A stretch of 64,000 bases of DNA, taken from positions 1,798,001-1,862,000 of the forward strand of contig NZ_OY764190.1 of assembly GCF_963668215.1 (NCBI RefSeq). The letters run 5' to 3'. The translations under genes and the position numbers were made by a program. A model generated the notes under the pieces. That model ran no database searches. It saw only the letters and a program-made list of their open reading frames with translations, and was not told the DNA's origin. The DNA comes from an uncultured Desulfosarcina sp. (GTDB lineage: Bacteria > Desulfobacterota > Desulfobacteria > Desulfobacterales > Desulfosarcinaceae). Position 1 is the first letter of the stretch. Every line of letters begins with the position of its first letter. Shown here in pieces: positions 41,094 to 50,300 of this stretch.

Positions 41094-42020
41094 GTGTTGC
41101 GTTCCTATGCCCTATGGATCGGGGTTATGCTGTGCCTGCTGGCCGGCTGCGACCCGGGCGAACCGACCTACAAGGTCGATTTGCGTGTGCGTGAAACCCC
41201 GAGCGTTCAGCAGGAAGACCACAGCATTACCTACGCATATTTGCCGCAGTATTCCCATACGATTTCGTATCAGAAACACCATCAATTGGTGGCATACCTG
41301 CGGCAAAAAACCGGTTTGAACATCCGGCAGATCTTTCCGGATACGTTTGACGGGCACCTGGAGATGGTCGGGCAGGGGAAAATCGATCTGTCGTTCACCA
41401 ATCCTTACATTTACATCCAGATGGCGCATCGTTACGGCGCAAAGGCCTTTGCGCGAATCGTCGAAAAGGAGGGAGGGGCTCGATACAAAGGACAGATCAT
41501 CTGCCGTGCAGACAATCCCAACATCCACAGTTTGGAAGATTGCCGGGGGAAACGATGGATTGCTGTGGACCCGTGGTCGGGCGGAGGATATCTGTTTCCG
41601 CTGACCCTGTTTCACGACCATGGGATTACACGCAGCGACTTCCAGGAAATCGCCTTTTCGCCGGGTCCGGGCGGCAAGCAGGAAAAGGTGGTTCTGGCCG
41701 TATGTGCCGGCAAATACGATATCGGAACGATACGGCAGGGCACTTTGGATGTGGTGGTGAACAAAATCGATCCGCGAGCCATCCGGGTGCTGGCCGAAAC
41801 GAACTGGTACCCGGGATGGGTGTTTTCCTCCAGGGGCGGTCTGGATCCCGAAATCGTGGCTGCCGTGAAAACGGCTCTGTTGGCCTTGGATAGCAAAGAT
41901 CCCGAGCACCGGCCCATCCTCGAAGCGGCGCAGATCGTCGGTGTGATCGCTTCGGTGGACGCCGACTACGATGCGGTCCGCGATGCGGTCCGGCAAATCG
42001 ACGGCCCGGCGACCCCATGA
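41094..42020 (+). CDS. PhnD-like periplasmic phosphate/phosphonate-binding lipoprotein
   Basis: This 308-residue protein starts with a lipoprotein signal (VLRSYALWIGVMLCLLAGC, lipobox LLAGC with Cys19). The GTG at 41094 follows a GGAGGG ribosome site. The mature part is a type II periplasmic binding fold of the PhnD family (ITYAYLPQYSHTISYQKHHQ, FTNPYIYIQMAHRYGAKAFA, WSGGGYLFPLTLF). It is not followed by ABC permease genes. Instead it sits divergent from the two-component pair at 37438-40822, so it may be a periplasmic signal receptor for the kinase rather than a transport component. The natural ligand could be an oxyanion or an amino acid-like compound. Confidence 0.8.
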   Translation: MLRSYALWIGVMLCLLAGCDPGEPTYKVDLRVRETPSVQQEDHSITYAYLPQYSHTISYQKHHQLVAYLRQKTGLNIRQIFPDTFDGHLEMVGQGKIDLSFTNPYIYIQMAHRYGAKAFARIVEKEGGARYKGQIICRADNPNIHSLEDCRGKRWIAVDPWSGGGYLFPLTLFHDHGITRSDFQEIAFSPGPGGKQEKVVLAVCAGKYDIGTIRQGTLDVVVNKIDPRAIRVLAETNWYPGWVFSSRGGLDPEIVAAVKTALLALDSKDPEHRPILEAAQIVGVIASVDADYDAVRDAVRQIDGPATP

Positions 42021-42091
42021 CCCCGCAAGTCTCCGTTGAAGCTATAATGATTTGAAAATATGTTGAATTCATTCAATACGAGGATGGTCCA

Positions 42092-42799
42092 ATGAACCGG
42101 ATGCGATCGGCATTGCTGTGGGCTGTGGGTGGCGCCTTTTTTGCTTTTACGTTTACCGTTCTCTCCATCGGGCTGTTTGTCTTGTCCCGGGAGCGGGTGT
42201 TCGCCCTGGCCCGCCGTTTTTTCGCCCTTCAAACCCGGATCATGGGCATCCGTCTGAAAGTAACCGGCCGCGAACATATCGATCCCGCCTGGACCTACCT
42301 GATCATGGGCAACCACCAGAGCCTTTTCGACCTGTTTGTCATCCCGTCGGCCCTGCCGGGCATCTATACGGCGGTGGAGGCAGCCTACCACTTCTCCATC
42401 CCGTTATGGGGCAGCCTGATCACCCGCTGGGGATGCATCCCCATCCATCGCCGGAATCTGGAAAAGGCCAAGGAGAGCCTGGCCATCGCCCGACAGCGCC
42501 TGGGGGAGGGTCTTTCCATCATCATCCTGCCCGAAGGCCACCGCACCCGCACCGGCAGGATGGGAGAATTCAAAAAAGGTCCCTTCCATCTGGCGCGCCA
42601 GGCCGGCGCCGACATCCTGCCTTTCGCCATACGAGGCCTGTTCGACTACAACGCCAAAGGCGCATTTCACCTGAATCCCAAGCCGGTATCGGTCGCCATC
42701 GGCCGGCCTCTTACCTATGAAACCTTCTCCGGAATGACACCGGAGGATTTGCGGGATCATGTCCGCGGGGTGATTGCCGAACTGGCAGGGGAGGAATGA
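42092..42799 (+). CDS. 1-acyl-sn-glycerol-3-phosphate acyltransferase (PlsC-like)
   Basis: This 235-residue protein has an N-terminal membrane segment (about 10-30), the catalytic HX4D motif in NHQSLFDLF near residue 70, and the substrate-binding LPEGHRTRTGRMGEFKKGPF. It would add an acyl chain to lysophosphatidic acid to make phosphatidic acid, or act on a related lipid, at the inner membrane. It may belong to the same plus-strand unit as the PhnD-like lipoprotein gene, separated by 71 bases, though a functional link is not obvious. The ATG has an acceptable GAGGAT element. Confidence 0.88.
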   Translation: MNRMRSALLWAVGGAFFAFTFTVLSIGLFVLSRERVFALARRFFALQTRIMGIRLKVTGREHIDPAWTYLIMGNHQSLFDLFVIPSALPGIYTAVEAAYHFSIPLWGSLITRWGCIPIHRRNLEKAKESLAIARQRLGEGLSIIILPEGHRTRTGRMGEFKKGPFHLARQAGADILPFAIRGLFDYNAKGAFHLNPKPVSVAIGRPLTYETFSGMTPEDLRDHVRGVIAELAGEE

Positions 42800-42809
42800 A
42801 ACCGAGCAA

Positions 42810-43889
42810 TTACCCCTGATCTTCGTCACGAACCGAAACCCCGCTGCGTGAGGGCGGCTGCGAATAGCTCTCGCGACGGGATGCGCTGACGGCCTTGTTG
42901 GCGATATCCTGAACCTTTTCGTAAGCCTGGTCGCTCTTTTTGGAAAGATCGGCGATCTGGGCCCCCTGGGAGGCCGCCATCTTTTCCAGCGCCTCGATTT
43001 TCCCGGCCAGCACATTCTTCTCACCGTCGAAGCGGGCCTGCATGAGGGCCTTTTCGCTTTCAAAATCTCGGGCAAGCTGCTTGGTGGTATCGGCCACCGC
43101 TTTCTGGACGGCTGCATCCATTTGCTTGGGAAAGCCATCCACCTCTTTTTGCAACCCGTCGATCTCTTTTTCCCGAGTAACAAGGGCTTCTTCGCGGGCA
43201 TCGAGGGCTGTCGTGCGCTCCTGAACGATGCTTTCGAAATCGCTGCGCTTGGCGGCGATCTCTTTTTCCAGTGAGGTGAGTTCGTCTTCCAAAGCATTCT
43301 TGCGCTGCTCTTTTTCGCGGGCAAAGGCATACTCGTACTCTTCCTTTTCCCGCTGGCGCTCTTTTTTCAGGCTCTGCTTCTCCTCGGCGACCTGACGGTC
43401 GTGATCGGTTTTCTCCCGCTGCCATCGATTGCGAAGCTCATCCATTTCGGTCTCGAAGGCGGCTTTTTCTGCGGCCGTTTCCTGGTCGAACTGCTCTTTT
43501 TTGTCCCGCTGGGCTTCGATCAGGGCGGCCAGGTCGGAGGCGGCCGTCTCCACTTCGTAGATGGTGTCCAGCTCGGCCTGCTTGGTTTCTATGGCCGACT
43601 GGATTTTGCGGTAGGTCTCGATTTCTTTTTCGAAGCGCTCCGCCAGGTCGCCGAGTTCCCGGCTAATGGCGCCGCGCAGGTCGTGCAGGCGTTTGACGGG
43701 GTCTTGGGCAGCCTGGGTGTCGGCCGTTGCCGTGGCCACCTCTTTTTCCATGCGTTTGCGTGCTTTTTCGGCGTCCAGCAGATCTTTGCTCTGGCTCTCA
43801 AAGCGCTTTTTGGCAATTTCGTATGCTTCCAGCAGCTCTTTCTTGGTATTTGTCATGGAGACGGCGGGCAGTTCGGCTTGATCGGTCAT
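42810..43889 (-). CDS. Long coiled-coil protein of unknown function
   Basis: This 359-residue protein is almost entirely charged coiled coil: Lys, Glu, Gln, Arg and Ala dominate from residue 12 to about 320 (examples: ELLEAYEIAKKRFE, RKNALEDELTSLEKEI). It has no signal peptide or membrane helix, and no recognised catalytic motif. The C-terminus is Ser- and Arg-rich (SASRRESYSQPPSRSG). I do not recognise a family. It could be a structural or scaffold protein. It is convergent with the acyltransferase gene. The ATG at 43889 has a GAGGA element upstream. Confidence 0.75.
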   Translation of the reverse strand: MTDQAELPAVSMTNTKKELLEAYEIAKKRFESQSKDLLDAEKARKRMEKEVATATADTQAAQDPVKRLHDLRGAISRELGDLAERFEKEIETYRKIQSAIETKQAELDTIYEVETAASDLAALIEAQRDKKEQFDQETAAEKAAFETEMDELRNRWQREKTDHDRQVAEEKQSLKKERQREKEEYEYAFAREKEQRKNALEDELTSLEKEIAAKRSDFESIVQERTTALDAREEALVTREKEIDGLQKEVDGFPKQMDAAVQKAVADTTKQLARDFESEKALMQARFDGEKNVLAGKIEALEKMAASQGAQIADLSKKSDQAYEKVQDIANKAVSASRRESYSQPPSRSGVSVRDEDQG

Positions 43890-44259
43890 GATGTTGTCCT
43901 CTGTGTTGATGGTTGTGGAGTGGAATACGGAAAATTTTCTGTAATTGTAAAACCGGTCATGGTGGCCTTCTTTGTTGAAGTTGAGGGCACTATATCAACG
44001 GTGTGTGACAGATACGGTCACACGGAAACCATTTTTGTTAGCTTTGGTTTTAATAGGAATGGCACACCATGGACGCTATACGCATTCAATCCATTGATTA
44101 CCCGGCCAATCGTTGACTTTTACTGGCCCGGCCACTAAAACCCGTTTAGAAAGGAAATCCTGCTTTTTCTGGATGTCGGATCGAATCCGGCATGACACCT
44201 TTGAGGTTTGCTATTCCTCCATTACAGCCTGTTAAACTTTGACTTAGGAAAGTTGTTGA
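43890..44259. other. Intergenic region before the restriction cluster
   Basis: This 370-base stretch holds an inverted repeat GTGTGAC (44003-44009) and GTCACAC (44017-44023) with a 7-base spacer, which looks operator-like. Near 44150-44195 is a short hairpin-type element with CGGAT/ATCCG arms. That element reads as a PDSIRHPE-type frame on the minus strand, a pattern common in short dispersed repeats. No gene is recognised. The hsdM promoter is likely here. Confidence 0.4.
44003..44023. promoter_or_regulatory. Possible operator: 7-bp inverted repeat
   Basis: GTGTGAC (44003-44009) and GTCACAC (44017-44023) form perfect arms around AGATACG. The spacing between the inner TGTGA/TCACA halves is nine bases, not six, so it is not a standard CRP site. 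It lies upstream of hsdM and of the coiled-coil gene, so either could be controlled. The protein that would bind is unknown. Confidence 0.35.
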
Positions 44260-46803
44260 ATGGCCCGACTCACCTTGCCCAAGCTCAAGCGCCATCTGTA
44301 TGCCGCCGCCGATATCCTGCGCGGCAAGATGGATGCATCCCAATACAAGGACTTCATTTTCGGCATGCTGTTTCTCAAGCGCTGTTCCGACGTTTTCGAT
44401 GAAGAACGCGAACGGATCATCGCTGACGAGATGGCCACAGGCGCCTCGCCCCCGGAAGCCGAGGCCCTGGCCGAGGATCAAAACCTGTACGAAGGCCTTT
44501 TCGTGCCGCCTCGGGCACGATTTGCCACCCTCGACGAGACCGCCCATCAGAATATCGGCGATCTGTTGAACAAAGCCCTGGCGGCGCTTGCGGAAAACAA
44601 TTCGGTATTGTCCGGTGTGCTGGAGCAAATCGATTTCACGCGCGTAATCGGCAAAAAGCCCATCCCCGACGCAAAGCTGCGGCAGCTTATCACCCATTTT
44701 CGCAAGCACCGCATGCGCAATGAAGATTTTGAGCACCGCGACCTGTTGGGGTCGGCCTATGAGTATCTGGTCTACATGTTTGCCGAGTCGGCCGGAAAAA
44801 AGGGCGGCGAGTTCTATACGCCCCGCGATGTGGTCAGCCTGATGGTAAGGCTGGTCGACCCCAGGGAGGGGCAGCGGATTTACGACCCCTGCTGCGGGTC
44901 CGGCGGCATGCTTATCTATGCCCGCCAGCACGTGCGCGAGCATGGCGGCAACGCCGATGATCTGGCCCTTTACGGCCAGGACAACGAGGGCTCGGCTTGG
45001 GCCATCTGCAAGATGAACCTCATCCTGCACGGGGTGTTCGAACGCGCCTTTATCGAAAACGACGACACCCTCACCGCTCCCCAGTTTCTCGAAGGCGGCG
45101 AACTGCGACGGTTCGACCGCATTCTCTCCAATCCACCCTTCAGCATGCCCTACGAGAAAAAACAGCTCAGCCACCCGGAGCGGTTCACGGCCTATGGTTT
45201 TCCACCCGAGAAAAAAAAGGCCGATTTTCTCTTTGCCCTGCACATGCTGGCATCGCTCAGGCCCGGCGGGATCATGGCCACGGTCATGCCCCACGGAGTG
45301 CTGTTCCGAGGCAGCGGCGAATATGAAATCCGCCGGAAGCTGGTGGAAAAGGATCACATCGAGGCGATCATCGGTTTAGGTGCCAATCTCTTTTTCGGCA
45401 CCGGCATTCCGGCCTGCATCCTGGTGATGCGCCGCGAGGGCGACAAACCCGTCGAGCGCAAAGGCAAGCTTCTGTTCATCAATGCCGACCGGGATTACGA
45501 GGAAGGCCGCGCCCAGAATTTTCTGCGCGCCGAACATGCCGAGAAAATCGTCCAGACCTTTCAACAGTTCGAAGCCATTCCCGGCTATTCCAGCATCGTG
45601 ACCCATGAACAGATCGAGGCCGAGGACTTCAACCTCAACATCCGCCGCTATGCCGACAACTCGCCGCCGCCCGAACCCCAGGACGTGCGCGCCCACCTGA
45701 TCGGTGGTGTACCCAGGGTCGAGGTGGACGCCCTGCGGCCCCTGTTTGACGCCCATGGGCTGGATGTGGACCGGCTGTTCGTCGACCGCGACGACCGTTA
45801 TCTCGATTTCGCGCCCACGGTCTCCGGTAACGGATTTCTGCGTCGGGTGGTGGACGAGGATCCCGGCATCCAGGCGCGGGAAACGGAAACCATCGCAGTG
45901 TTTCGGAAATGGTGGTCCCGACATGCGCCGCGCCTGGCCGACCTGCCCCGCACCGCCGATCCCATGATCCTGCGGGCCGACTATCTGCAATCCTTTCAGG
46001 AGGCCCTGCTGCCCATGGGCATCCTGGACCGCTTCAAGGTCATCGGCGCCCTGGCCACCTGGTGGGACGCGGCCCGGGACGAGATCCAGACCATCAGCGC
46101 CCGCGGCTTCGAGGAACTGGTGGACGGCTGGATCGACCTGATCCAGGATGTGATCGAAGACACCGAATCCAAGAAAAGCGATCTGTTCGACCCCTTCGAG
46201 CATAAACTGGTCGTACGCCTGCTGCCCGACTACCTCCAGCAGATCGCCGACTGCCGCGCCGAGATCGCCCGGCTGGAGGGCGAAAAAGAGGCTTTTGAAC
46301 AGCGGACCGATGACGATGAGGGGGACGCGGACGAAGAGAACGGCGAGGGTGCCGCAAATTATGCCAGGACCTTGGAAGACCAGTTGAAGACCGTGAAGCA
46401 GGAACTGAAATCGGATAAAAACAATCCCGAGCTGCTGGCCGAAAAAGAGGCCCTGGAAACCAAACTGGCGCCCTACAGGGAAATCCTGGCAGGCTTAAGA
46501 AAAGCCCGTAAGACCCTCAAGGATCTGAGCAATGCCCTGTTCCAGGTGCTGAGAAAGAAACGCGCCGAACTGTCGGACAATGACTGCCGGGAGCTGGTGC
46601 TTGACCTGACCGGTGCGGAGATTAAGCAGGTGCTGCGCCGGTATGTGGACGAGCATCGGCAGGAGGTTCGGGCGGCGGTTGAGAATTTGTGGAACAAGTA
46701 CGGTGTCAGCTTAGAAACCATAAAAAATGACAGAAACCACTCTGAGCTGCAATTTGATGGTATTTTGAAGCAATTAGGGTTTTTAAAAATATCCACAGAA
46801 TGA
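44260..46803 (+). CDS. hsdM: Type I restriction-modification methyltransferase subunit
   Basis: This 847-residue protein methylates adenine (N6) in the recognition site set by HsdS. It has the HsdM N-terminal helical domain ([20 protein letters not shown]), the SAM-binding [16 protein letters not shown] near residue 210, and the catalytic NPPF in [14 protein letters not shown] near residue 290. The C-terminal part (from about residue 620) is a long, charged, coiled-coil extension, so it is larger than the ~530-residue enterobacterial HsdM. Such long forms occur in several HsdM families, where the extension helps assemble the complex. It starts an operon: hsdS begins 13 bases after its stop. 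ATG 44260 has an AGGAAA element upstream. Confidence 0.93.
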   Translation: MARLTLPKLKRHLYAAADILRGKMDASQYKDFIFGMLFLKRCSDVFDEERERIIADEMATGASPPEAEALAEDQNLYEGLFVPPRARFATLDETAHQNIGDLLNKALAALAENNSVLSGVLEQIDFTRVIGKKPIPDAKLRQLITHFRKHRMRNEDFEHRDLLGSAYEYLVYMFAESAGKKGGEFYTPRDVVSLMVRLVDPREGQRIYDPCCGSGGMLIYARQHVREHGGNADDLALYGQDNEGSAWAICKMNLILHGVFERAFIENDDTLTAPQFLEGGELRRFDRILSNPPFSMPYEKKQLSHPERFTAYGFPPEKKKADFLFALHMLASLRPGGIMATVMPHGVLFRGSGEYEIRRKLVEKDHIEAIIGLGANLFFGTGIPACILVMRREGDKPVERKGKLLFINADRDYEEGRAQNFLRAEHAEKIVQTFQQFEAIPGYSSIVTHEQIEAEDFNLNIRRYADNSPPPEPQDVRAHLIGGVPRVEVDALRPLFDAHGLDVDRLFVDRDDRYLDFAPTVSGNGFLRRVVDEDPGIQARETETIAVFRKWWSRHAPRLADLPRTADPMILRADYLQSFQEALLPMGILDRFKVIGALATWWDAARDEIQTISARGFEELVDGWIDLIQDVIEDTESKKSDLFDPFEHKLVVRLLPDYLQQIADCRAEIARLEGEKEAFEQRTDDDEGDADEENGEGAANYARTLEDQLKTVKQELKSDKNNPELLAEKEALETKLAPYREILAGLRKARKTLKDLSNALFQVLRKKRAELSDNDCRELVLDLTGAEIKQVLRRYVDEHRQEVRAAVENLWNKYGVSLETIKNDRNHSELQFDGILKQLGFLKISTE

Positions 46804-46816
46804 TGTAGAAGATATT

Positions 46817-48160
46817 ATGGAAGAATCAAAGCAGCCATCAAACAATGCCTTGCCTTCGAGTTGGCAAATTGAAACACTTGGCGATATTACATCGAGAATC
46901 GGTAGTGGAATAACTCCTTCTGGTGGAAACGAGGTATACAAAGACGAAGGTGTTATTTTCATTCGTAGCCAAAATGTCACTAATAGTGGTTTAAACCTTT
47001 CAGACGTTGTTTATATCGATGATAATACGCACCGGTCCATGTTAAGAAGCGAGGTTCTTCCTTTTGATGTCTTGCTGAACATTACAGGAGCTTCAATTGG
47101 CAGATGTTGTTACGTGCCTGAAGGAATAGAAAAAGCAAATCAAAACCAACATGTTTGTACAATTCGTCTATCGAACCCCAATTTACATGATTCAGAGTTT
47201 TTAGCGGCGATACTATCTTCACCAATTGGGCAAACACAAATTTCTCGTTCTAATGCTGGTGGGAATAGAGAAGGTTTAAATTATCAGCAGATAAGAAATT
47301 TCCAAATACCGTGGCCAACATCCCAAGAACGTTTATTAATCTCACAGTCAATTAAAATCTGCGAAAATTTAGTAAACCAAACCGAAGCCACAATTGCCAA
47401 ACTCCGGCAGGTGAAAGCCGGCATGCTACATGACCTCCTCACCCGGGGGCTTGACGAAAATGGTGAACTTCGTGATCCCATTCGGCATCCTGAGCAGTTC
47501 AAGGATTCGCCATTAGGAAAACTTCCGGCAGAATGGGATGTGGTCACGCTTGGAAAAGTTGCTGACGTGTCCTCAGGAGTTACGCTTGGCAATAATCTCC
47601 AGGGTTCAGGAACCATCGAACTTCCATACCTCCGAGTGGCCAATGTACAGGACGGCTATCTCGACCTTTCTGAAGTAAAAAAAATCCGTATCCTAAAAAA
47701 GGACATCGATCGTTTTTCGCTTAAAAAAGGAGATGTCTTGATGAATGAGGGCGGAGACTATGATAAACTCGGCCGAGGTGCGGTTTGGGAGGCGCAGATA
47801 GATCCATGCCTCCATCAGAATCATGTGTTTCGGGTCCGCCCAATGTCAGACGTTTTGGACTCGTATTTTTTGGATGCGATTTCAGGTTCTGAATATGGCA
47901 AACGCTATTTCCTCTTAAGTTCCAAGCAGTCAACCAATCTGGCATCGATCAATTCAACCCAACTCAACCAATTTATCGTTCCCTGTCCGCCAATGGTGGA
48001 ACAAAAAGCGATAATGGCCAAACTTGCAGCGCAGGACCATACCATTCGCGAAGAAATAGTTTACCTTGAAAAACTAAAAAGCCTCAAACAAGGCCTAATG
48101 CACGACCTCCTCACCGGAAAGGTCCGCGTGCCGAAAAAACTCTTGGAGGCACCACCATGA
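46817..48160 (+). CDS. hsdS: Type I restriction-modification specificity subunit
   Basis: This 447-residue subunit reads the target sequence for methylation and cleavage. It has two target recognition domains and central conserved regions. The helical spacer KLRQVKAGMLHDLLTRGL lies at about 195-212, and a near copy of its end, SLKQGLMHDLLTGKVRV, closes the second half at about 420-440. The first recognition domain is clearly AT-richer than hsdM and the rest of the window, a usual sign that such domains are exchanged between strains. The start ATG follows a modest AGAAGA element. The stop overlaps the start of the next gene by 4 bases. Confidence 0.93.
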   Translation: MEESKQPSNNALPSSWQIETLGDITSRIGSGITPSGGNEVYKDEGVIFIRSQNVTNSGLNLSDVVYIDDNTHRSMLRSEVLPFDVLLNITGASIGRCCYVPEGIEKANQNQHVCTIRLSNPNLHDSEFLAAILSSPIGQTQISRSNAGGNREGLNYQQIRNFQIPWPTSQERLLISQSIKICENLVNQTEATIAKLRQVKAGMLHDLLTRGLDENGELRDPIRHPEQFKDSPLGKLPAEWDVVTLGKVADVSSGVTLGNNLQGSGTIELPYLRVANVQDGYLDLSEVKKIRILKKDIDRFSLKKGDVLMNEGGDYDKLGRGAVWEAQIDPCLHQNHVFRVRPMSDVLDSYFLDAISGSEYGKRYFLLSSKQSTNLASINSTQLNQFIVPCPPMVEQKAIMAKLAAQDHTIREEIVYLEKLKSLKQGLMHDLLTGKVRVPKKLLEAPP

Positions 48161-50052
48161 CCCTCGATCTCGAGCTGCTTCGTGAAGACTGGGATTTCGA
48201 GGCCAAGCTGGCCGCCGGACGTGACGGCAAGGGGCAATTGCCCGCCTCCTTATGGGAAACCTACAGCGCCATGGCCAATACCCACGGCGGTGTCGTGGCG
48301 CTGGGCGTCCGGGAACACAGTGACGGTCGGCTCGAGGTGCAGGGCCTGAAGGCCGTGGACAAGGTCGAGCGCGATCTGTGGAACTGCCTGGCCAACCGTG
48401 AAAAAGTCAGCGTCAACCTGTTGAACCGGGAGCGTGTCGAGCGGCATGCATTCGATGGCAAAACCGTCCTGGTTCTGCACATTCCCCGGGCCGACCGGCG
48501 TCAACGACCGGTGTTCATCAACAACAACCCGCTGCGGGGCACCTTTTTACGCACCCATGAGGGCGACCGCCGCGCAGCGGAAGATACCGTTCGACGGATG
48601 CTTGCCGATGCCGGTGAAAGGCCGCGGGATGCGGAGATTCTGGAACATTACGGTCTCGATGATCTGGATGGGGAAAGCATTGCCGCGTATCGTCAGCTCT
48701 TCCGCAGCAACTATCCCGGCCACCCTTTTCTGGCCGGGGATGACCAGGAAATGCTCAGGCAGTTGGGCGGCTGGACACGGGACCGGGCCACCGGCAGTGA
48801 AGGGCTGACATTGGCCGGATTGCTCATGTTCGGGCGCCAGCGCAGCATTCTGGACCGGCTGCCCTATTTTCACCTCGACTACCGGCACCTGCCGCCTGCG
48901 GGAAACGCCGGCAGTCCGCGATGGCTCGACCGGGTATGCGTTGACGGGTCCTGGTCCGGTAATCTGTTCGATTTTTTCCGCAAGGTGATTCCCAAATTGC
49001 GCGATGGTCTGCGCGTTCCTTTTCGCATTGGGCCGGACCTGTTTCGGCTCGATGAAACCCCGCAGCACGAAGCCCTGCGCGAAGCCATGGTCAACGCCCT
49101 GATCCATGCGGACTATCTGGGCCGCGGCGGAATCCGGATTTTTCGCCTGAACAACGGTTTCAAGTTCAACAACCCCGGATTGCTTCGAATGCCGGCCGAA
49201 CAGATCCGTGCCGGCGGTAAAAGCGACTGCCGCAACCCGTCCTTGCAGCAGATGTTCCAGATGATCGGAGCCGGTGAAAAGGCGGGATCAGGGTACCCCA
49301 AGATTCTACAGGCCTGGCGCGAACAGCACTGGCGGGCACCGGCCCTCGAGGAAAATGTCGAGCAGGAGGAGGTTTGCCTGCAATTGCCGACCATCAGCCT
49401 TTTTCCACCGGAAATCACCGAAGAGATGGAACGCCGTTTTCCAAAACGACTTTCCAGACTGGACCAAAACGGGCGCTTGGCCGTTGCCACCGCCATTCTG
49501 GAAGGCCGGGTCACCAACGAACGGCTGCAGGAGTTGACCGACCAGCATCCCAGGGACATCACTTTTCTGTTGAAAAATTTGGTGGCGCAACGGTTTCTGG
49601 TTTCCATATCGAAAGGTCGTTGGAGTTCATATTCACTGGCCCCGGGGGACACCAAACCCATTCCGTCGAACTCCGTACACAAAGAGGCCAGCTCCGTACA
49701 CAAGGACGATAGCTCCGTACATAAGGATGGCAGCTCCGTACAGAACGATAAAGAGCCTGCTCCTGAAACCAGAATGATCTTGCCGGCCATCGTTAAAGAG
49801 ATTCAAAGTGAAAAACGGAGTTCGCCCGTCAAAGTCGAGGCGGCGATTTTAGCGCTTTGTGAAAACCGGTTTGTTACCGGGGTTGAGCTTGCCGAAACAT
49901 TACATCGTAGCGCCGAGACTCTGAGGATTCACTATATCCGAAAACTGGTCCGAGAGGGTAGACTGCAGGTTCAATTTCCCGATCAGCCAACCCATCCTGC
50001 CCAGGCGTATCGGGCAACGGAAACCATAACTAAGGATGATAATGAATCCTGA
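48157..50052 (+). CDS. AlbA_2 / GHKL ATPase-like protein in a restriction cluster
   Basis: This 631-residue protein has an AlbA_2 (schlafen-type) domain at about 10-135 (FEAKLAAGRDGKGQLPA, MANTHGGVVALGV, FINNNPLRGTFLR). A GHKL-type ATPase-like domain follows (about 300-370: EALREAMVNALIHADYLG, RIFRLNNGFKFNNPG). The C-terminal half contains a tandem 7-residue repeat (SSVHKDx, about residues 505-532) and a winged-helix region (VTGVELAETLHRSAETLRI). It lies in frame-linked order between hsdS and hsdR, as in many type I loci, and may modulate the system. Its biochemical function is unknown. The start overlaps the hsdS stop by 4 bases. Confidence 0.83.
   Translation: MTLDLELLREDWDFEAKLAAGRDGKGQLPASLWETYSAMANTHGGVVALGVREHSDGRLEVQGLKAVDKVERDLWNCLANREKVSVNLLNRERVERHAFDGKTVLVLHIPRADRRQRPVFINNNPLRGTFLRTHEGDRRAAEDTVRRMLADAGERPRDAEILEHYGLDDLDGESIAAYRQLFRSNYPGHPFLAGDDQEMLRQLGGWTRDRATGSEGLTLAGLLMFGRQRSILDRLPYFHLDYRHLPPAGNAGSPRWLDRVCVDGSWSGNLFDFFRKVIPKLRDGLRVPFRIGPDLFRLDETPQHEALREAMVNALIHADYLGRGGIRIFRLNNGFKFNNPGLLRMPAEQIRAGGKSDCRNPSLQQMFQMIGAGEKAGSGYPKILQAWREQHWRAPALEENVEQEEVCLQLPTISLFPPEITEEMERRFPKRLSRLDQNGRLAVATAILEGRVTNERLQELTDQHPRDITFLLKNLVAQRFLVSISKGRWSSYSLAPGDTKPIPSNSVHKEASSVHKDDSSVHKDGSSVQNDKEPAPETRMILPAIVKEIQSEKRSSPVKVEAAILALCENRFVTGVELAETLHRSAETLRIHYIRKLVREGRLQVQFPDQPTHPAQAYRATETITKDDNES
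49671..49750 (+). repeat. Four tandem 21-bp repeats inside the AlbA_2 gene
   Basis: The unit CTCCGTACAC(A/A)AAGG recurs at 49671, 49692, 49713 and 49734, each 21 bases apart, encoding SVHKEAS, SVHKDDS, SVHKDGS and SVQND. Being in frame, copy-number change would lengthen or shorten the linker without frameshift. The repeat differs slightly between copies. Confidence 0.85.
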
Positions 50053-50300
50053 AAAGATGTTGTGTGCACAAGCACCAATAACTTATGCGCGCCGTGCATA
50101 AATTTACGCACGGCGCGGTTAAAACCGCGCATATTTTTTACCCGGCCTTTGTGAATAAAAGACTAATTAACAATTATATTAAATATTTATAAACACAATC
50201 GCTTTTTTAAGGCGCGTTAAAAACCGTGCATAAGCGTGCGTAACCGCGGTTATATTTGCGCGGTCCGTTCCTGACATTCCATTGATCGAGGAGATCACAC
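50053..50300. promoter_or_regulatory. Palindrome-rich spacer before hsdR
   Basis: This 248-base gap has several dyads: CGCGCCGTGC (50088-50097) with GCACGGCGCG (50108-50117) around 10 bases; GCGCGGTT (50113-50120) with AACCGCGC (50123-50130), followed by a T run, which could end the upstream transcript; and TAACCGCGGTTA (50241-50252). The word CCGTGCATAA occurs at 50092 and 50224. A very AT-rich tract spans about 50150-50205. It looks like a terminator plus a regulated promoter for hsdR. No open frame of known type lies in it. Confidence 0.55.

Noticed and set aside
44003..44023. CRP/FNR binding site
   Set aside because: The half sites TGTGA/TCACA are separated by nine bases instead of six; listed only as an unassigned inverted repeat.
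49671..49750. Possible CRISPR-like array in the AlbA_2 gene
   Set aside because: Units are 21 bases with no variable spacers and are in frame within a coding gene, so they encode a peptide repeat.
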